Shown: positions 37,249 to 46,228, counted from the stretch's first letter. The stretch: DNA of 64,000 nucleotides from Parvicella tangerina (GCF_907165195.1 NZ_OU015584.1:2800978-2864977), one strand, 5' to 3'. The notes: a model not told the origin generated them from the sequence alone. A program made the numbers and translations.

Positions 37249-37994
37249 ATGAGCAGAAAGGATCAAAAAGAACAAGAAAAAAAGACATTGAACTGTTCCT
37301 TTCCCTAAGTGGCATAAAGCACAATTCGTTTGATCTTGACTGTGAAAAACCCGACTGTGACTTTAAGATAAGTAATAAGAATATTGGAATTGAGGTTACA
37401 GAATTTGTTCGATCCAAGGAGTATTGTTCAAAGGTTAGATCTGTAAACGCAACGCTGGACCGAATCAGAAGAGAAACAAAAGCTGAAATAAAAGAATTTA
37501 CTGACATTAATTTGACTCTTAACTTCTCACAACACTCTCCTCCTCCGAGAAAAATCAATATGAATGATCGTTTAAACATAATTAACTTTTTAGTTAATCA
37601 TGTGAAAAAACAGGAAATTCATGATAAACTTGGAAAAGACCTGTTTCACATCGAATATGAATATTCTAAGGACGAAAACGAATTCATTGAATCGGTCAGA
37701 GTTTCAACCTATCCAAATAAGCAAACACTAGATGTCACTGAAAATAAATTCTTCATGACTGGGGTAATTCCTAAAGCAGATATTGATGATATTATTAATG
37801 AAAAAGAGCCCAAAATGGACTTCACAAGAAATGATGAAACTTGGTTATTAATGGTTGTTGCCGAAACTGAATATTCGTCAGGCATTATCAAACCAGATGT
37901 ATTGGAATATAAGTTTGATTCTTGTCTTTTTGACAAGATATTTATGCTAGAACGATTTTCAAAAAATCTTTATGAGTTAAATAAATGCGTATAA
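37249..37994 (+). pseudogene. Frameshifted nuclease-like gene (PD-(D/E)XK-like)
   Basis: The ATG at 37249 opens MSRKDQKEQEKK and runs into a seven-A tract (37277-37283), after which this frame soon stops. The next frame continues without a stop as DIELFLSLSGIKHNSFDLDC to the end at 37994. With one more A the two join into about 248 residues. The joined protein carries EKPDCDFKISNKNIGIEVTE, which looks like the PD...ExxE core of a restriction-type nuclease fold. It could be a dead gene, a sequence error, or rescued by transcriptional slippage on the A-run. It is the last gene of the array and abuts the half-site GCGTATAAC. Confidence 0.6.
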
Positions 37995-37995
37995 C
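37987..37995 (+). mobile_element. Terminal attC half-site (R'' only)
   Basis: GCGTATAAC is the exact complement of GTTATACGC at the start of this cassette (37231-37239). No paired L arms or R' box are visible after it, so the array seems to end in a truncated or decayed attC. Confidence 0.45.
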
Positions 37996-38165
37996 ACCAC
38001 GTACAAAACACTGCCACGATTGCTATTTCGAAGTGTAAATAATTAAAGATGCCGACAAAAGTCAGAAAAAAACATTCATTCAAACGAAGCCCGACTCGAC
38101 TCCTCCCAATTTGCATTTGACAGTTATCCTGCTTAAATTAAGCATAAATCAAAAAGAGATCAATT

Positions 38166-38597
38166 ATGTCAGCAAGAAAAGCAAAAGCCACTTGGAGTGG
38201 CACTTTAAAAGAAGGGAATGGAAAAATGAAATTCAACAACTATGACGGACCGTTTACCTTCGCTTCCCGTTTTGAGGACGGTGAAGGAACAAACCCCGAA
38301 GAATTGGTTGGAGCTGCTCACGCTGGTTGCTATTCTATGTTTCTTTCCGCACTGCTAAGCGCAGAAGAATTAAGTCCGAAAAGTATAGAAACAAATGCCA
38401 CTGTAACTCTTGAAAAAGATGATATAGGACCTAACATTACCGCCATTAATTTAAACTGTACCGTAACTTGTGAAGGGTTAACACAAGAAAAATTTGAGGA
38501 GTTAGCATCGGCAGCTAAAGATAAGTGTCCGATATCAAGACTTTATGCCGGTGGTACAGCAACAATTCATTTAGATGCTAAATTAACGTCTGCATAA
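38166..38597 (+). CDS. OsmC family peroxiredoxin
   Basis: A 143-residue OsmC-type thiol peroxidase that reduces organic hydroperoxides. The two reactive cysteines are present in AAHAGCYSMFLSALL (Cys57) and KDKCPISRLYAGG (about Cys122). The whole sequence fits OsmC more than Ohr (for example the start ARKAKATWSGTLKEGNGKM and the FASRFEDGEGTNPEELVGAA block). It stands alone after the cassette array and marks the return to ordinary chromosomal genes. Confidence 0.92.
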   Translation: MSARKAKATWSGTLKEGNGKMKFNNYDGPFTFASRFEDGEGTNPEELVGAAHAGCYSMFLSALLSAEELSPKSIETNATVTLEKDDIGPNITAINLNCTVTCEGLTQEKFEELASAAKDKCPISRLYAGGTATIHLDAKLTSA

Positions 38598-38825
38598 GTT
38601 TAATCTTCTAACAAAAAATGATATTAAATCTCGTTTAGCTCAACCGTTAACAGCATTAAAATCACATCGATTAATATCAAAATTCAGCTCTTTGGCTCAG
38701 TACTAAAAACAAAATTTGTAACTTCATCCTCAATGGCGCCAACTTCATTAACCCTTTCTTTCAGTACAATGAGTAGTCTAGGTGGGAAGAAGGGCTAATT
38801 TAACCATCAACGAATAAACCATAAG
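38598..38825 (+). other. Intergenic stretch before the histidine kinase
   Basis: About 230 bases without a supported gene. I see no convincing promoter, repeat or RNA element here. Confidence 0.4.
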
Positions 38826-39839
38826 GTGAACAACAAGGAATACTTAAACGTTTTAAACTCTTTGAAAGAAGGATTTCAGATTCTTGACAAGGATTTAAAG
38901 TATGTTTTTTTGAATAGAGCAGCAGAACAGCACAGTAGAATGCCACCAGACAGCCTGATTGGTCGTAAAATGACGGAATGCTATCCTGGTATCGAGAAAA
39001 CCAAACTTTTTGAATTGATTCAGGACACCTTAAATAACAAAAGACACAATGAATTAGACAATGAGTTTTTTTATCCGAGTGGCGAAAAAGGATGGTTCAA
39101 GTTATCTATTCAGTACTCAAACGAACGTATCTTTATTGTTTCTCATGACATCACTGAACTCGTGAATAAAAACAAGGAACTGGAACAGTTTTCATACATA
39201 ACTTCTCACGATCTCCAGGAGCCTATTAATTCCATTATCTCATTTGTTCGATTGCTTGAAAAAGACAAAGAGAAAATGAGTCCGATGAGTCTTAAAAGTA
39301 TTGAAGTAATTGCAAAATCTGCCAACAGAATGAAAGACTTCGTGGTATCCCTTCTGGAGTTTTCTAAGGTTGGGGCAGAAAAAGAAAAGGCAGAAGTCAA
39401 TATTGAAAATTTAGTAAACAACTTAAAAGTAGACCTACACAGTCTTATTGAGCAAAGTCAGGCAACGGTTAATTACCAGGGAGGACCAATAACACTGATG
39501 GCATTTGAATCTGACTTGACCAAGTTATTTCAAAACCTCATTGTCAATGGTATCAAATACACCAAAGAAGGAATTCGTCCTGTAGTCACTATAGACGTTG
39601 AAGAAATGCATGAGAAATACAAATTTTCTGTCACAGATAACGGCATCGGAATAGCTGAAGAACAACACCACAAGATCTTTGAAGTGTTCAGAAGATTACA
39701 TGCCCGTGACGAATATTCAGGAACAGGGATTGGACTTGCGCATTGCAAAAAAGTAGCAGAATTGCATAGCGGTGAGATCTGGTTGACTTCTGAACCTGGC
39801 AAAGGATCTACTTTCTATTTTACCATATCTAAACGTTAA
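38826..39839 (+). CDS. PAS-domain sensor histidine kinase
   Basis: A 337-residue soluble kinase without membrane segments. It has a PAS domain (about 8-112), a HisKA dimerisation helix with the phospho-accepting histidine His128 in FSYITSHDLQEPINSI, and a HATPase domain (about 230-337) with NLIVNGIKYT, VTDNGIGI and GTGIGLAHCKKV. This is the phytochrome-like kinase class, often paired with small response regulators. The start is GTG. The regulator gene begins 5 bases after its stop, so they act as a pair. Confidence 0.9.
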   Translation: MNNKEYLNVLNSLKEGFQILDKDLKYVFLNRAAEQHSRMPPDSLIGRKMTECYPGIEKTKLFELIQDTLNNKRHNELDNEFFYPSGEKGWFKLSIQYSNERIFIVSHDITELVNKNKELEQFSYITSHDLQEPINSIISFVRLLEKDKEKMSPMSLKSIEVIAKSANRMKDFVVSLLEFSKVGAEKEKAEVNIENLVNNLKVDLHSLIEQSQATVNYQGGPITLMAFESDLTKLFQNLIVNGIKYTKEGIRPVVTIDVEEMHEKYKFSVTDNGIGIAEEQHHKIFEVFRRLHARDEYSGTGIGLAHCKKVAELHSGEIWLTSEPGKGSTFYFTISKR

Positions 39840-39844
39840 CAAAA

Positions 39845-40231
39845 ATGCAAAGCCTAAACAGAATTATGCTCGTTGATGACGACTCAGACACCAACTATTT
39901 TAACCAGTATATTTTAGACGAAGAAGGAATTGCTGACAATATTGTTGTCTTTCAACACGCCATCAAAGCTCTTGACTACCTCAAGGAAGGCAATGAAAAG
40001 GTAGACTTGATTCTTCTAGACATTAATATGCCAGTAATGAACGGTTGGGAGTTTTTGCAAGAGTATGAACAATTAGACGATCAACTAAAGGCGACTATCG
40101 TTGTTGTAATGTTAACCTCCTCTGTAAACTACGAGGACAAAAAAAGAGCAGACCAATTGAAGTCGATCGACAAGTTTGTAAATAAACCGTTGACACCAGA
40201 ATTAGTTACCGAAATTTTGGCATTATTTTAA
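39845..40231 (+). CDS. Single-domain response regulator (Rcp1-like)
   Basis: A 128-residue receiver domain without an output domain. The acidic pocket is VDDDSD (Asp11-13), the phosphorylation site is Asp59 in LILLDINMP, with Thr91 (MLTSS) and Lys114 (VNKPLT). It most probably takes phosphate from the kinase just upstream and acts by protein contact or passes phosphate on. Confidence 0.92.
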   Translation: MQSLNRIMLVDDDSDTNYFNQYILDEEGIADNIVVFQHAIKALDYLKEGNEKVDLILLDINMPVMNGWEFLQEYEQLDDQLKATIVVVMLTSSVNYEDKKRADQLKSIDKFVNKPLTPELVTEILALF

Positions 40232-40278
40232 CAATGCTCCTAATGGGGACAAATCTTTAATGCTAACATTAAAAAAAG

Positions 40279-41136
40279 TTAATAGGTACTTGTCATATCT
40301 TCATCCACAACGATGATAAAATCTGCTATACCCAAGTATTCCTCTTCCAACTTCGAGACATCGCTTTGCAGTACCACTGATATATTAAACACCTTTAGTG
40401 CTGGGGCATATTGATTGATATACCACCCAATCCCCTCTTTGTTATCTGAGTGAAAACTTCCGTTAAGGTGGTAAAAGACATTACCCTCTCCCGTTGTAAA
40501 ATTCGTCACAATAAAATGAGCCATGGTCGCATCTTTAATAGCCTGAGCTTTAGGGAAGTTCTCCCCTCCATGTCCTCCCATCATCTCCAACATTTTTTGG
40601 TAACAAGGCACGTTAATATCAAACGGGATGGGTAACGGAGCAATATCTTTTTTCTCATCTTCTGACAAACCTTCTAGTGACTCCAACCCTTGTTTATAGA
40701 CCTGCGAAGCATACTTTCTCACAATGTTCGTTGCGATAAAATCTGCATCAAACTCCTTGGCTAAGTCCACAACGGGCAAGTAATCGGTAAAGAAATTATT
40801 CCAAAGACCTGCAATTGAATCAAACTGCTCTGCCGTAATTTCATCTTTCATGTATTGCGTCAAGAACTCCTGCTCATCACGTTCGAACATTTCTGCACCA
40901 AAGATGATCTCCTCACCATTCTCTAACAAATACTTCCCAACTTCATATTGCAACCAATGCGCAATAGGATTATCATGAAGTTCTCCAAAAAGCACCACAT
41001 CAGCATCCCAAATTTGTTTAGTCATTTTCTTGAAATTTGCTTTCTTTCCTTTCCCTGTAAAAATCTGATAAGCCGCATCTTGAGCGGAGTATAAAGTAAT
41101 GACAAAGCAGAAGATTGATCCGATGAAATATTTCAT
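40279..41136 (-). CDS. ChaN family heme-binding-like protein
   Basis: A 285-residue exported protein with signal peptide MKYFIGSIFCFVITLYSAQ. It has the ChaN signature DADVVLFGELHDNPIAHWLQ, then GAEMFERDEQEFL, QAIKDATMAHFI and FYHLNGSFHSDNKEGIGWYI. ChaN of Campylobacter binds two cofacial hemes; a role in iron uptake is known for that family and is inference here. No lipobox cysteine follows the signal, so it is probably periplasmic. It is convergent with the response regulator gene. Confidence 0.88.
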   Translation of the reverse strand: MKYFIGSIFCFVITLYSAQDAAYQIFTGKGKKANFKKMTKQIWDADVVLFGELHDNPIAHWLQYEVGKYLLENGEEIIFGAEMFERDEQEFLTQYMKDEITAEQFDSIAGLWNNFFTDYLPVVDLAKEFDADFIATNIVRKYASQVYKQGLESLEGLSEDEKKDIAPLPIPFDINVPCYQKMLEMMGGHGGENFPKAQAIKDATMAHFIVTNFTTGEGNVFYHLNGSFHSDNKEGIGWYINQYAPALKVFNISVVLQSDVSKLEEEYLGIADFIIVVDEDMTSTY

Positions 41137-41226
41137 AAAAAGTTGTTTTGTGAGCTACAAAGATAGGCTGATTCTTAAAGCGGATGTTATTTTTAGTTTA
41201 TCCACACATTTTACTCCTAAAATTAG

Positions 41227-41234
41227 TACCTTTG
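41227..41234 (+). promoter_or_regulatory. -7 box of the thrS-infC-rpmI-rplT operon
   Basis: TACCTTTG stands 32 bases before thrS. A -33 box at the usual distance is not clear. Confidence 0.5.
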
Positions 41235-41265
41235 CAACCCTTAAAAGATTACGAGAGAAGAAATT

Positions 41266-43209
41266 ATGATTAAGATAACTTTGCCAGACGGTAGTGTAAG
41301 AGAGTTTGATGGTGCGGTTACATCTATGGATGTAGCAAAAGACATCAGTGAAGGACTTGCGCGCAATGTGCTCGCAGCCAAGGTTAACGGAGAAATCTGG
41401 GACCTCATGCGTCCAATCAACGAAGATGCTTCGGTCAGTTTGTTAACCTGGAATGATGATGGAGGTAAATCTACCATGTGGCATAGTTCTGCTCACCTTT
41501 TAGCTGAAGCACTTGAGTTCTTTTACCCAGGGATTAAGTTAGCTATTGGTCCTCCGATTGAGAATGGTTTCTACTACGATGTTGATTTTGGCGATTACGA
41601 GTTCACTGAGAAAGACTTGAAAAAAGTTGAAGATAAAATGCTCGAACTTGCCAGACAAAAGAACGAATATGTGCGTCAGGAAATCAGCAAGGCTGATGCC
41701 ATCAAATACTATCAAGAAAAAGATGACGAGTATAAGCTCGAGCTTTTGGAAGACTTGGAAGACGGCAATATTACGTTTTACACGCAAGGAAACTTCACTG
41801 ATTTATGTAGAGGACCTCATATTCCTCACACAGGGTATATCAAGGCGGTTAAGTTGATGAGTATTGCTGGTGCTTACTGGAGAGGTGATGAAACTCGTCA
41901 GCAGTTAACACGAGTTTATGGGATTACATTCCCAAAAGCGAAAGAGCTGAAGGAGTATTTAGAGATGCTTGAAGAAGCGAAGAAAAGAGACCATCGAAAA
42001 CTAGGTAAAGAACTTGGTTTGTTTACCTTCTCGCAAAAAGTTGGAATGGGATTGCCCCTATGGCTTCCAAAAGGAACAGCGGTAAGAGACCGTTTGATCG
42101 ACTTTATGAAAGAGGCGCAGATCAAATCAGGTTATTCACCGGTAGCTACTCCTCACATTGCGCACAAGGACTTGTATGTTTGTTCAGGGCACTATGAAAA
42201 ATATGGAGAAGACTCTTTTCAAGCAATAAAAACGCCACATGAAGGTGAGGAATTTTTATTAAAACCAATGAACTGTCCGCACCATTGTGAGATTTTTAAA
42301 GCAGAACCAAAATCCTACAAGGATCTACCCGTTAGATTTGCAGAGTTTGGAACCGTTTACAGGTACGAGCAAAGCGGAGAGCTTCATGGACTCACAAGAG
42401 TAAGAGGCTTTACACAGGATGATGCACATATTTTCTGTCGACCTGACCAAGTTGAAGAAGAATTCAAGAAAGTGATTGACCTTGTTTTATATGTTTTCAA
42501 AGCTCTGGATTTCGAGAACTTTACTGCTCAAGTATCCTTGAGAGATCCAAATAAGGCGGAGAAATATATTGGAAGTAATGAGAATTGGGAGAAAGCGGAG
42601 GCTGCTATCATCAAAGCCACAGAAGAGAAAGGATTGCCAACGGTAATTGAGTATGGTGAAGCTGCTTTCTATGGTCCAAAATTAGATTTCATGGTGAAAG
42701 ATGCTTTGGGTAGAAGCTGGCAGCTTGGAACTATTCAGGTTGATTATAACCTTCCGGAACGTTTTGAACTGGAATATACTGGGTCTGACAATCAAAAACA
42801 CCGACCAGTTATGATCCACCGAGCCCCATTTGGATCGCTAGAAAGATTCATTGCAGTGCTTATTGAGCATACATCAGGTAAGTTTCCTTTATGGCTAAAC
42901 CCTGATCAATATACCATACTTCCTATTAGTGAGAAGTATAATGATTATGCAAATGAAGTTTTGAATTTGCTTAAAAATTACGATATTCGCGGTCTTGTTG
43001 ATGACCGCAACGAAAAAATAGGCAAGAAAATTAGGGATGCTGAAGTAAATAAAATCCCTTATATGCTTATTGTTGGAGAGAATGAAGCTAGTGAAAACAA
43101 AGTAGCTGTGAGACGTCAGGGAGACGGAGATTTGGGAGTTTTCACAATCGAAGAATTCGCTGGAATCATCAACAAGGAAATTGACGAGAAATTAATAAAG
43201 TTTAACTAA
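41266..43209 (+). CDS. thrS: Threonine-tRNA ligase
   Basis: The 647 residues follow the usual plan: TGS domain (about 1-60), an editing domain with [17 protein letters not shown] and the [12 protein letters not shown] motif, the class II core with [12 protein letters not shown] (motif 2 zinc ligands) and [18 protein letters not shown] (motif 3), and the anticodon-binding domain at the end. It charges tRNA-Thr. It is the first gene of the thrS-infC-rpmI-rplT operon, with 12 bases to infC. Confidence 0.97.
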   Translation: MIKITLPDGSVREFDGAVTSMDVAKDISEGLARNVLAAKVNGEIWDLMRPINEDASVSLLTWNDDGGKSTMWHSSAHLLAEALEFFYPGIKLAIGPPIENGFYYDVDFGDYEFTEKDLKKVEDKMLELARQKNEYVRQEISKADAIKYYQEKDDEYKLELLEDLEDGNITFYTQGNFTDLCRGPHIPHTGYIKAVKLMSIAGAYWRGDETRQQLTRVYGITFPKAKELKEYLEMLEEAKKRDHRKLGKELGLFTFSQKVGMGLPLWLPKGTAVRDRLIDFMKEAQIKSGYSPVATPHIAHKDLYVCSGHYEKYGEDSFQAIKTPHEGEEFLLKPMNCPHHCEIFKAEPKSYKDLPVRFAEFGTVYRYEQSGELHGLTRVRGFTQDDAHIFCRPDQVEEEFKKVIDLVLYVFKALDFENFTAQVSLRDPNKAEKYIGSNENWEKAEAAIIKATEEKGLPTVIEYGEAAFYGPKLDFMVKDALGRSWQLGTIQVDYNLPERFELEYTGSDNQKHRPVMIHRAPFGSLERFIAVLIEHTSGKFPLWLNPDQYTILPISEKYNDYANEVLNLLKNYDIRGLVDDRNEKIGKKIRDAEVNKIPYMLIVGENEASENKVAVRRQGDGDLGVFTIEEFAGIINKEIDEKLIKFN

Positions 43210-43221
43210 AACCTATAAGTT

Positions 43222-43779
43222 ATTAGCAGAAGACCAAACAATAGAGGCTACAGAGGGAGAAGAGATACGAGTGATCAACACAGGATCAACGAACGTATTA
43301 GAATCCCTGAAATCAGATTAGTTGGAGACAATGTAGAAGGCGGAGTTATGCCTACTGCAAAAGCGCTTCAGATTGCAAACGAAATGGAATTGGACTTGGT
43401 GGAGATTTCTCCCAATGCCAAGCCACCTGTTTGTAAGATCATTGATTACAAGAAATTCCTTTATGAGCAAAAGAAAAAGCAGAAGGAGTTAAAAGCTAAA
43501 CAACAGAAAGTTACGGTTAAAGAAATTCGTTTCGGACCTAACACTGATGACCATGATTTTGAATTTAAGCTGAATCATGCTAAGAAGTTTTTGAGTGAAG
43601 GCGCTAAACTAAAAGTTTACGTATTCTTCAAAGGGAGAACGATTGTATATAAAGACAGAGGTGAGATCCTATTGTTGAGATTTGCTCAGGAAGTGGAAGA
43701 TTTAGCAGTAGTAGAACAAATGCCTCAGATGAACGGCAAGAAAATGATCATGCTGTTCGCACCAAAAAAGAAAAAGTAA
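43222..43779 (+). CDS. infC: Translation initiation factor IF-3, AUU start
   Basis: A 185-residue IF-3. I extend it upstream of the first ATG (43348) because the frame stays open and encodes the family's N-domain: [20 protein letters not shown] followed by [20 protein letters not shown]. The frame has a stop TAA at 43216-43218, one codon before an ATT at 43222, so ATT (AUU) is the only plausible start; no ATG, GTG or TTG lies in the window that would give the full N-domain. E. coli infC also starts with AUU and is autoregulated through it. The C-domain runs from [15 protein letters not shown] to [12 protein letters not shown]. Confidence 0.88.
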   Translation: MSRRPNNRGYRGRRDTSDQHRINERIRIPEIRLVGDNVEGGVMPTAKALQIANEMELDLVEISPNAKPPVCKIIDYKKFLYEQKKKQKELKAKQQKVTVKEIRFGPNTDDHDFEFKLNHAKKFLSEGAKLKVYVFFKGRTIVYKDRGEILLLRFAQEVEDLAVVEQMPQMNGKKMIMLFAPKKKK

Positions 43780-43802
43780 TAATCTATATAAATAGTTGAG
43801 AG

Positions 43803-43997
43803 ATGCCTAAAATGAAAACAGTATCCAGCGCTAAGAAGAGATTTAAATTCACTGGCACTGGAAAAATCAAAAGAAAGCATGCTTATAAAAGTCACATCTT
43901 GACTAAGAAAGCTAAAAAAAGAAAGAGAAATCTTACTAAAACTGGCTTGATTAGTAAAGAAGACTTAGCAAGTGTGAAAAAGCAATTATGTGCTTAA
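43803..43997 (+). CDS. rpmI: 50S ribosomal protein L35
   Basis: A 64-residue, very basic protein: [40 protein letters not shown] and an [11 protein letters not shown] end. The position between infC and rplT is the universal arrangement. It lies 23 bases after infC. Confidence 0.97.
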   Translation: MPKMKTVSSAKKRFKFTGTGKIKRKHAYKSHILTKKAKKRKRNLTKTGLISKEDLASVKKQLCA

Positions 43998-44103
43998 AAT
44001 TTAGATAGCAATGAGCTATCAGGTTTATTAAATTGTTAACCCGATTATTAGTACCCAAGCAGCTTGAAACAGTAGCTCACTGATTGTCAAAAAACTCAAA
44101 ATT
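43998..44103 (+). promoter_or_regulatory. Structured rpmI-rplT intergenic region
   Basis: A hairpin GATAGC / GCTATC lies just after rpmI (about 44005-44021). GAGCTA in its 3' arm can alternatively pair with TAGCTC near 44074-44080. Mutually exclusive pairs fit an L20-type control element, but this is inference. In other bacteria L20 represses through such leaders. Confidence 0.35.
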
Positions 44104-44448
44104 ATGCCAAGAGCAAAAAACAGAGTCGCTAGTAGAGCGAGAAGAAAAAAGATCTTCAAATTGGCTAAAGGTCAATACGGAAGAAGAAAAAATGTATATA
44201 CAGTAGCTAAAAATGCTGTAGAAAAAGGTCTTGTATACGCATACAGAGACAGGAAGAACAAGAAGAGAACATTTCGTTCACTTTGGATTACAAGAATTAA
44301 TGCAGGTGCTCGTCAGCACGGAATGAGTTATTCTGAGTTTATGGGAAAATTGAGTAAGACTGACATCAATTTGAACCGTAAAGTTCTTGCTGACCTTGCA
44401 ATGAATCATCCTGAGGCATTCAAGGCAGTTGTAGACGCAGTAAAATAA
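44104..44448 (+). CDS. rplT: 50S ribosomal protein L20
   Basis: A 114-residue basic protein with the full L20 pattern: [60 protein letters not shown] and [15 protein letters not shown]. It is essential for early 50S assembly. It ends the operon, before a strong terminator. Confidence 0.97.
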   Translation: MPRAKNRVASRARRKKIFKLAKGQYGRRKNVYTVAKNAVEKGLVYAYRDRKNKKRTFRSLWITRINAGARQHGMSYSEFMGKLSKTDINLNRKVLADLAMNHPEAFKAVVDAVK

Positions 44449-44474
44449 TTTATTAACGTACAGGTTATTACTTT

Positions 44475-44511
44475 AAATCCTGACGCTCCTTTCGGAGGTC
44501 AGGATTTTTTT
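44475..44511 (+). terminator. Terminator of the rplT operon
   Basis: The stem AAATCCTGAC / GTCAGGATTT with an inner CTCC / GGAG pair is followed by seven T. It lies just before the convergent sulfide:quinone reductase gene. Confidence 0.85.
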
Positions 44512-44513
44512 AT

Positions 44514-45761
44514 TTACACATCCTTGCCTTTCAGCATTTTATTCCAATACAAGTATGGTAGGATATACTTTTTCAACACCCATAATCTCCAATGTTCTTC
44601 TGAAGAGTCCTTGATCAACATTTGTTTCAATTTAGGGTCTGGTGTGAAGTTCCCATCATAATCAAACTCGGCTAGTACCATCTTACCATACCCAGTAACC
44701 AATGGACAAGACGAATAGCCATTATACTTCTTATCTCCTATCCCTTGATCTTTGATCAATCTTGAAATATTCTCGACTACCACTGGAACCTGCTTGCGAA
44801 TTGCTGCTCCAGTTTTAGCGGTTGGTAGCGCTGCAGCATCTCCAATTCCAAATACATTGGGGTATTTCTTATGTTGAAGCGTTCCCGTATCCACGTCTAA
44901 CCACCCAGCATCATTAGCTAGCACCGAATTCCGAACAAAATCAGGAGCCTTTTGAGGTGGAGCTAAATGCAACATATCAAAAGGCATTTCAATGAACTGT
45001 TGTCCAGACATGGTTTCACCTAACTTATCTTCATTGACCACACATTGATTTTCTGCCGAAGATGACCACTTAAACGTTATGATTTTCTTATCCGCATCGA
45101 TCTTAATGGGGGCGTAGTGTGGTTTAAAATGCATTCCATAACGTTGAAGAACTCCCTCTAACGTTTCTCTTACTGGCTTCACTCCAAAGATCACTGAACC
45201 AGGTGTTGCAAAGATCACGTTTGTTTTATCTGACAGTCCCTTCTTTTTAAAATAGTCTGCTGCTAAGTAAGCTATCTTTTGTGGAGCTCCTCCACATTTA
45301 ATAGGTGTAGTGGGTTGAGTAAATACGGCATTACCACCTTTGAAGTTCTTCAACACTTCCCAGGTATGCTTTGGGTCTGTATAGTTACTGCACACTACTC
45401 CTTTTCCCAGGGCCTCTCTCAACCCTTCAATCCCATCAAGATCCATAACTAAACCAGGGCTCAATACTAAATAATCATAGACGACTTCTTTACCGCTCTT
45501 CAGGATCACTGTATTCTTATCTGGTTCTAATGTTTCTGCATATTCCTTGATCCACTCTACACCATCTGGCATAACATCTGCCATCTTTCTTTTCGTCTTC
45601 TCAAAATCGTAGGTATTAGCTCCCACTAGCGTCCATGCGGGTTGATAATAATGATACTCTGCTGGTTCTATTACGGTAACGGAAACGTTTTCTTTTTTCA
45701 GGAACTGAGTTGCGGTCATTATACCTCCCGTTCCTCCTCCTACGATTACTAACTTTTTCAT
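44514..45761 (-). CDS. Sulfide:quinone oxidoreductase
   Basis: A 415-residue FAD protein that oxidises sulfide to persulfide or polysulfide and feeds electrons to quinone. The FAD site is LVIVGGGTGGIMTATQF, the second dinucleotide-fold end is VFGIGDAAALPTAKTGAAIR, and three cysteines match the SQR set: Cys124, Cys156 in TTPIKCGGAPQK and Cys352 in SSCPLVTGYGK. The C-terminal WRLWVLKKYILPYLYWNKML is the membrane-contact helix. It has its own promoter with the palindrome, separate from the rhodanese transcript. It should act before the persulfide dioxygenase upstream. Confidence 0.9.
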   Translation of the reverse strand: MKKLVIVGGGTGGIMTATQFLKKENVSVTVIEPAEYHYYQPAWTLVGANTYDFEKTKRKMADVMPDGVEWIKEYAETLEPDKNTVILKSGKEVVYDYLVLSPGLVMDLDGIEGLREALGKGVVCSNYTDPKHTWEVLKNFKGGNAVFTQPTTPIKCGGAPQKIAYLAADYFKKKGLSDKTNVIFATPGSVIFGVKPVRETLEGVLQRYGMHFKPHYAPIKIDADKKIITFKWSSSAENQCVVNEDKLGETMSGQQFIEMPFDMLHLAPPQKAPDFVRNSVLANDAGWLDVDTGTLQHKKYPNVFGIGDAAALPTAKTGAAIRKQVPVVVENISRLIKDQGIGDKKYNGYSSCPLVTGYGKMVLAEFDYDGNFTPDPKLKQMLIKDSSEEHWRLWVLKKYILPYLYWNKMLKGKDV

Positions 45762-45789
45762 GGTCTGTAGAATTTAATAGTTACTGCAT

Positions 45790-45834
45790 CTAAGGTATTG
45801 AACCTCGTAATCAAAATCCGTAACAAATGTTACG
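45790..45834 (-). promoter_or_regulatory. Crp/Fnr-type operator and promoter of the SQR gene
   Basis: The perfect palindrome CGTAAC-AAAT-GTTACG (45834-45819) is centred 29.5 bp upstream of the first T of TACCTTAG (45797-45790), a one-base variant of TAnnTTTG. This puts the operator near -41, a class II activator position. Confidence 0.7.
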
Positions 45835-45837
45835 CAC

Positions 45838-45863
45838 AAAAAAAGGCGGTCAATGACCGCCTT
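45838..45863 (-). terminator. Terminator of the rhodanese transcript
   Basis: The stem AAGGCGGTC / GACCGCCTT has a short loop, and the minus strand ends in seven T. It lies between the rhodanese gene and the SQR promoter. Confidence 0.8.
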
Positions 45864-45885
45864 AACACAAACTATACTAACCCTC

Positions 45886-46206
45886 TTATAATGCTGGAGT
45901 AACTACTTCTCCATCCCATGCCATCATTCCACCTAGCAGGTTAAATGTATTGGCAAATCCATTACTCTCTAACAGTCCACATGCACTTGCGCTTCTTCCT
46001 CCACTTCTACAGTAAACGTAATAGTTCTTTGACTTATCCATTTTTTCGATACCTGCCATAAACCCTGCTCCATCAAAGAAATCGAGCATTACGGCATTAG
46101 GTTGAACACCTTCCATCCACTCTCCACGAGTTCTTACGTCTAAAATCACTGCATTTGGGTCATTCTTGATCGCTTCTTTCCAGTTTTCTTTTGTTAAATC
46201 TTTCAT
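45886..46206 (-). CDS. Single-domain rhodanese sulfurtransferase
   Basis: A 106-residue rhodanese domain with active Cys66 in the loop YVYCRSGGRSA, preceded by the conserved AVILDVRTRGEW. It should carry sulfane sulfur between SQR-made persulfide and acceptors such as glutathione-like thiols or sulfite. It lies 22 bases after the dioxygenase-rhodanese gene and ahead of the terminator at 45.84 kb. Confidence 0.92.
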   Translation of the reverse strand: MKDLTKENWKEAIKNDPNAVILDVRTRGEWMEGVQPNAVMLDFFDGAGFMAGIEKMDKSKNYYVYCRSGGRSASACGLLESNGFANTFNLLGGMMAWDGEVVTPAL

Positions 46207-46228
46207 TTTACTTCCTTTTATTTTGTTC

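Larger units (their letters stand above)
33733..37995 (+). mobile_element. Integron-like gene cassette array without integrase (CALIN-like)
   Basis: Six or so small genes, all on the plus strand, are separated by attC-like sites at about 34.4, 36.0, 36.8 and 37.2 kb plus half-sites at the ends. Cassettes 35994-36744 and 37231-37995 begin and end with exact complements (GTTGTAG with CTACAAC; GTTATACGC with GCGTATAAC), and the cassette starting at 36797 nearly so (8 of 10). In an excised circle each pair would form the R box of that cassette's attC. No integrase gene is present in the window. Flanking genes are ordinary chromosome genes. The assignment as an integron-type array is inference from structure. 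Confidence 0.65.

Noticed and set aside
37512-37994. A complete 160-residue protein starting with TTG at 37512.
   Set aside because: The same frame is open back to 37245 and encodes a conserved-looking nuclease core, so this start would cut the protein in half.
43348-43779. IF-3 starting at the first ATG (143 residues).
   Set aside because: This would delete most of the N-domain, whose sequence is intact upstream in the same frame back to the ATT at 43222.
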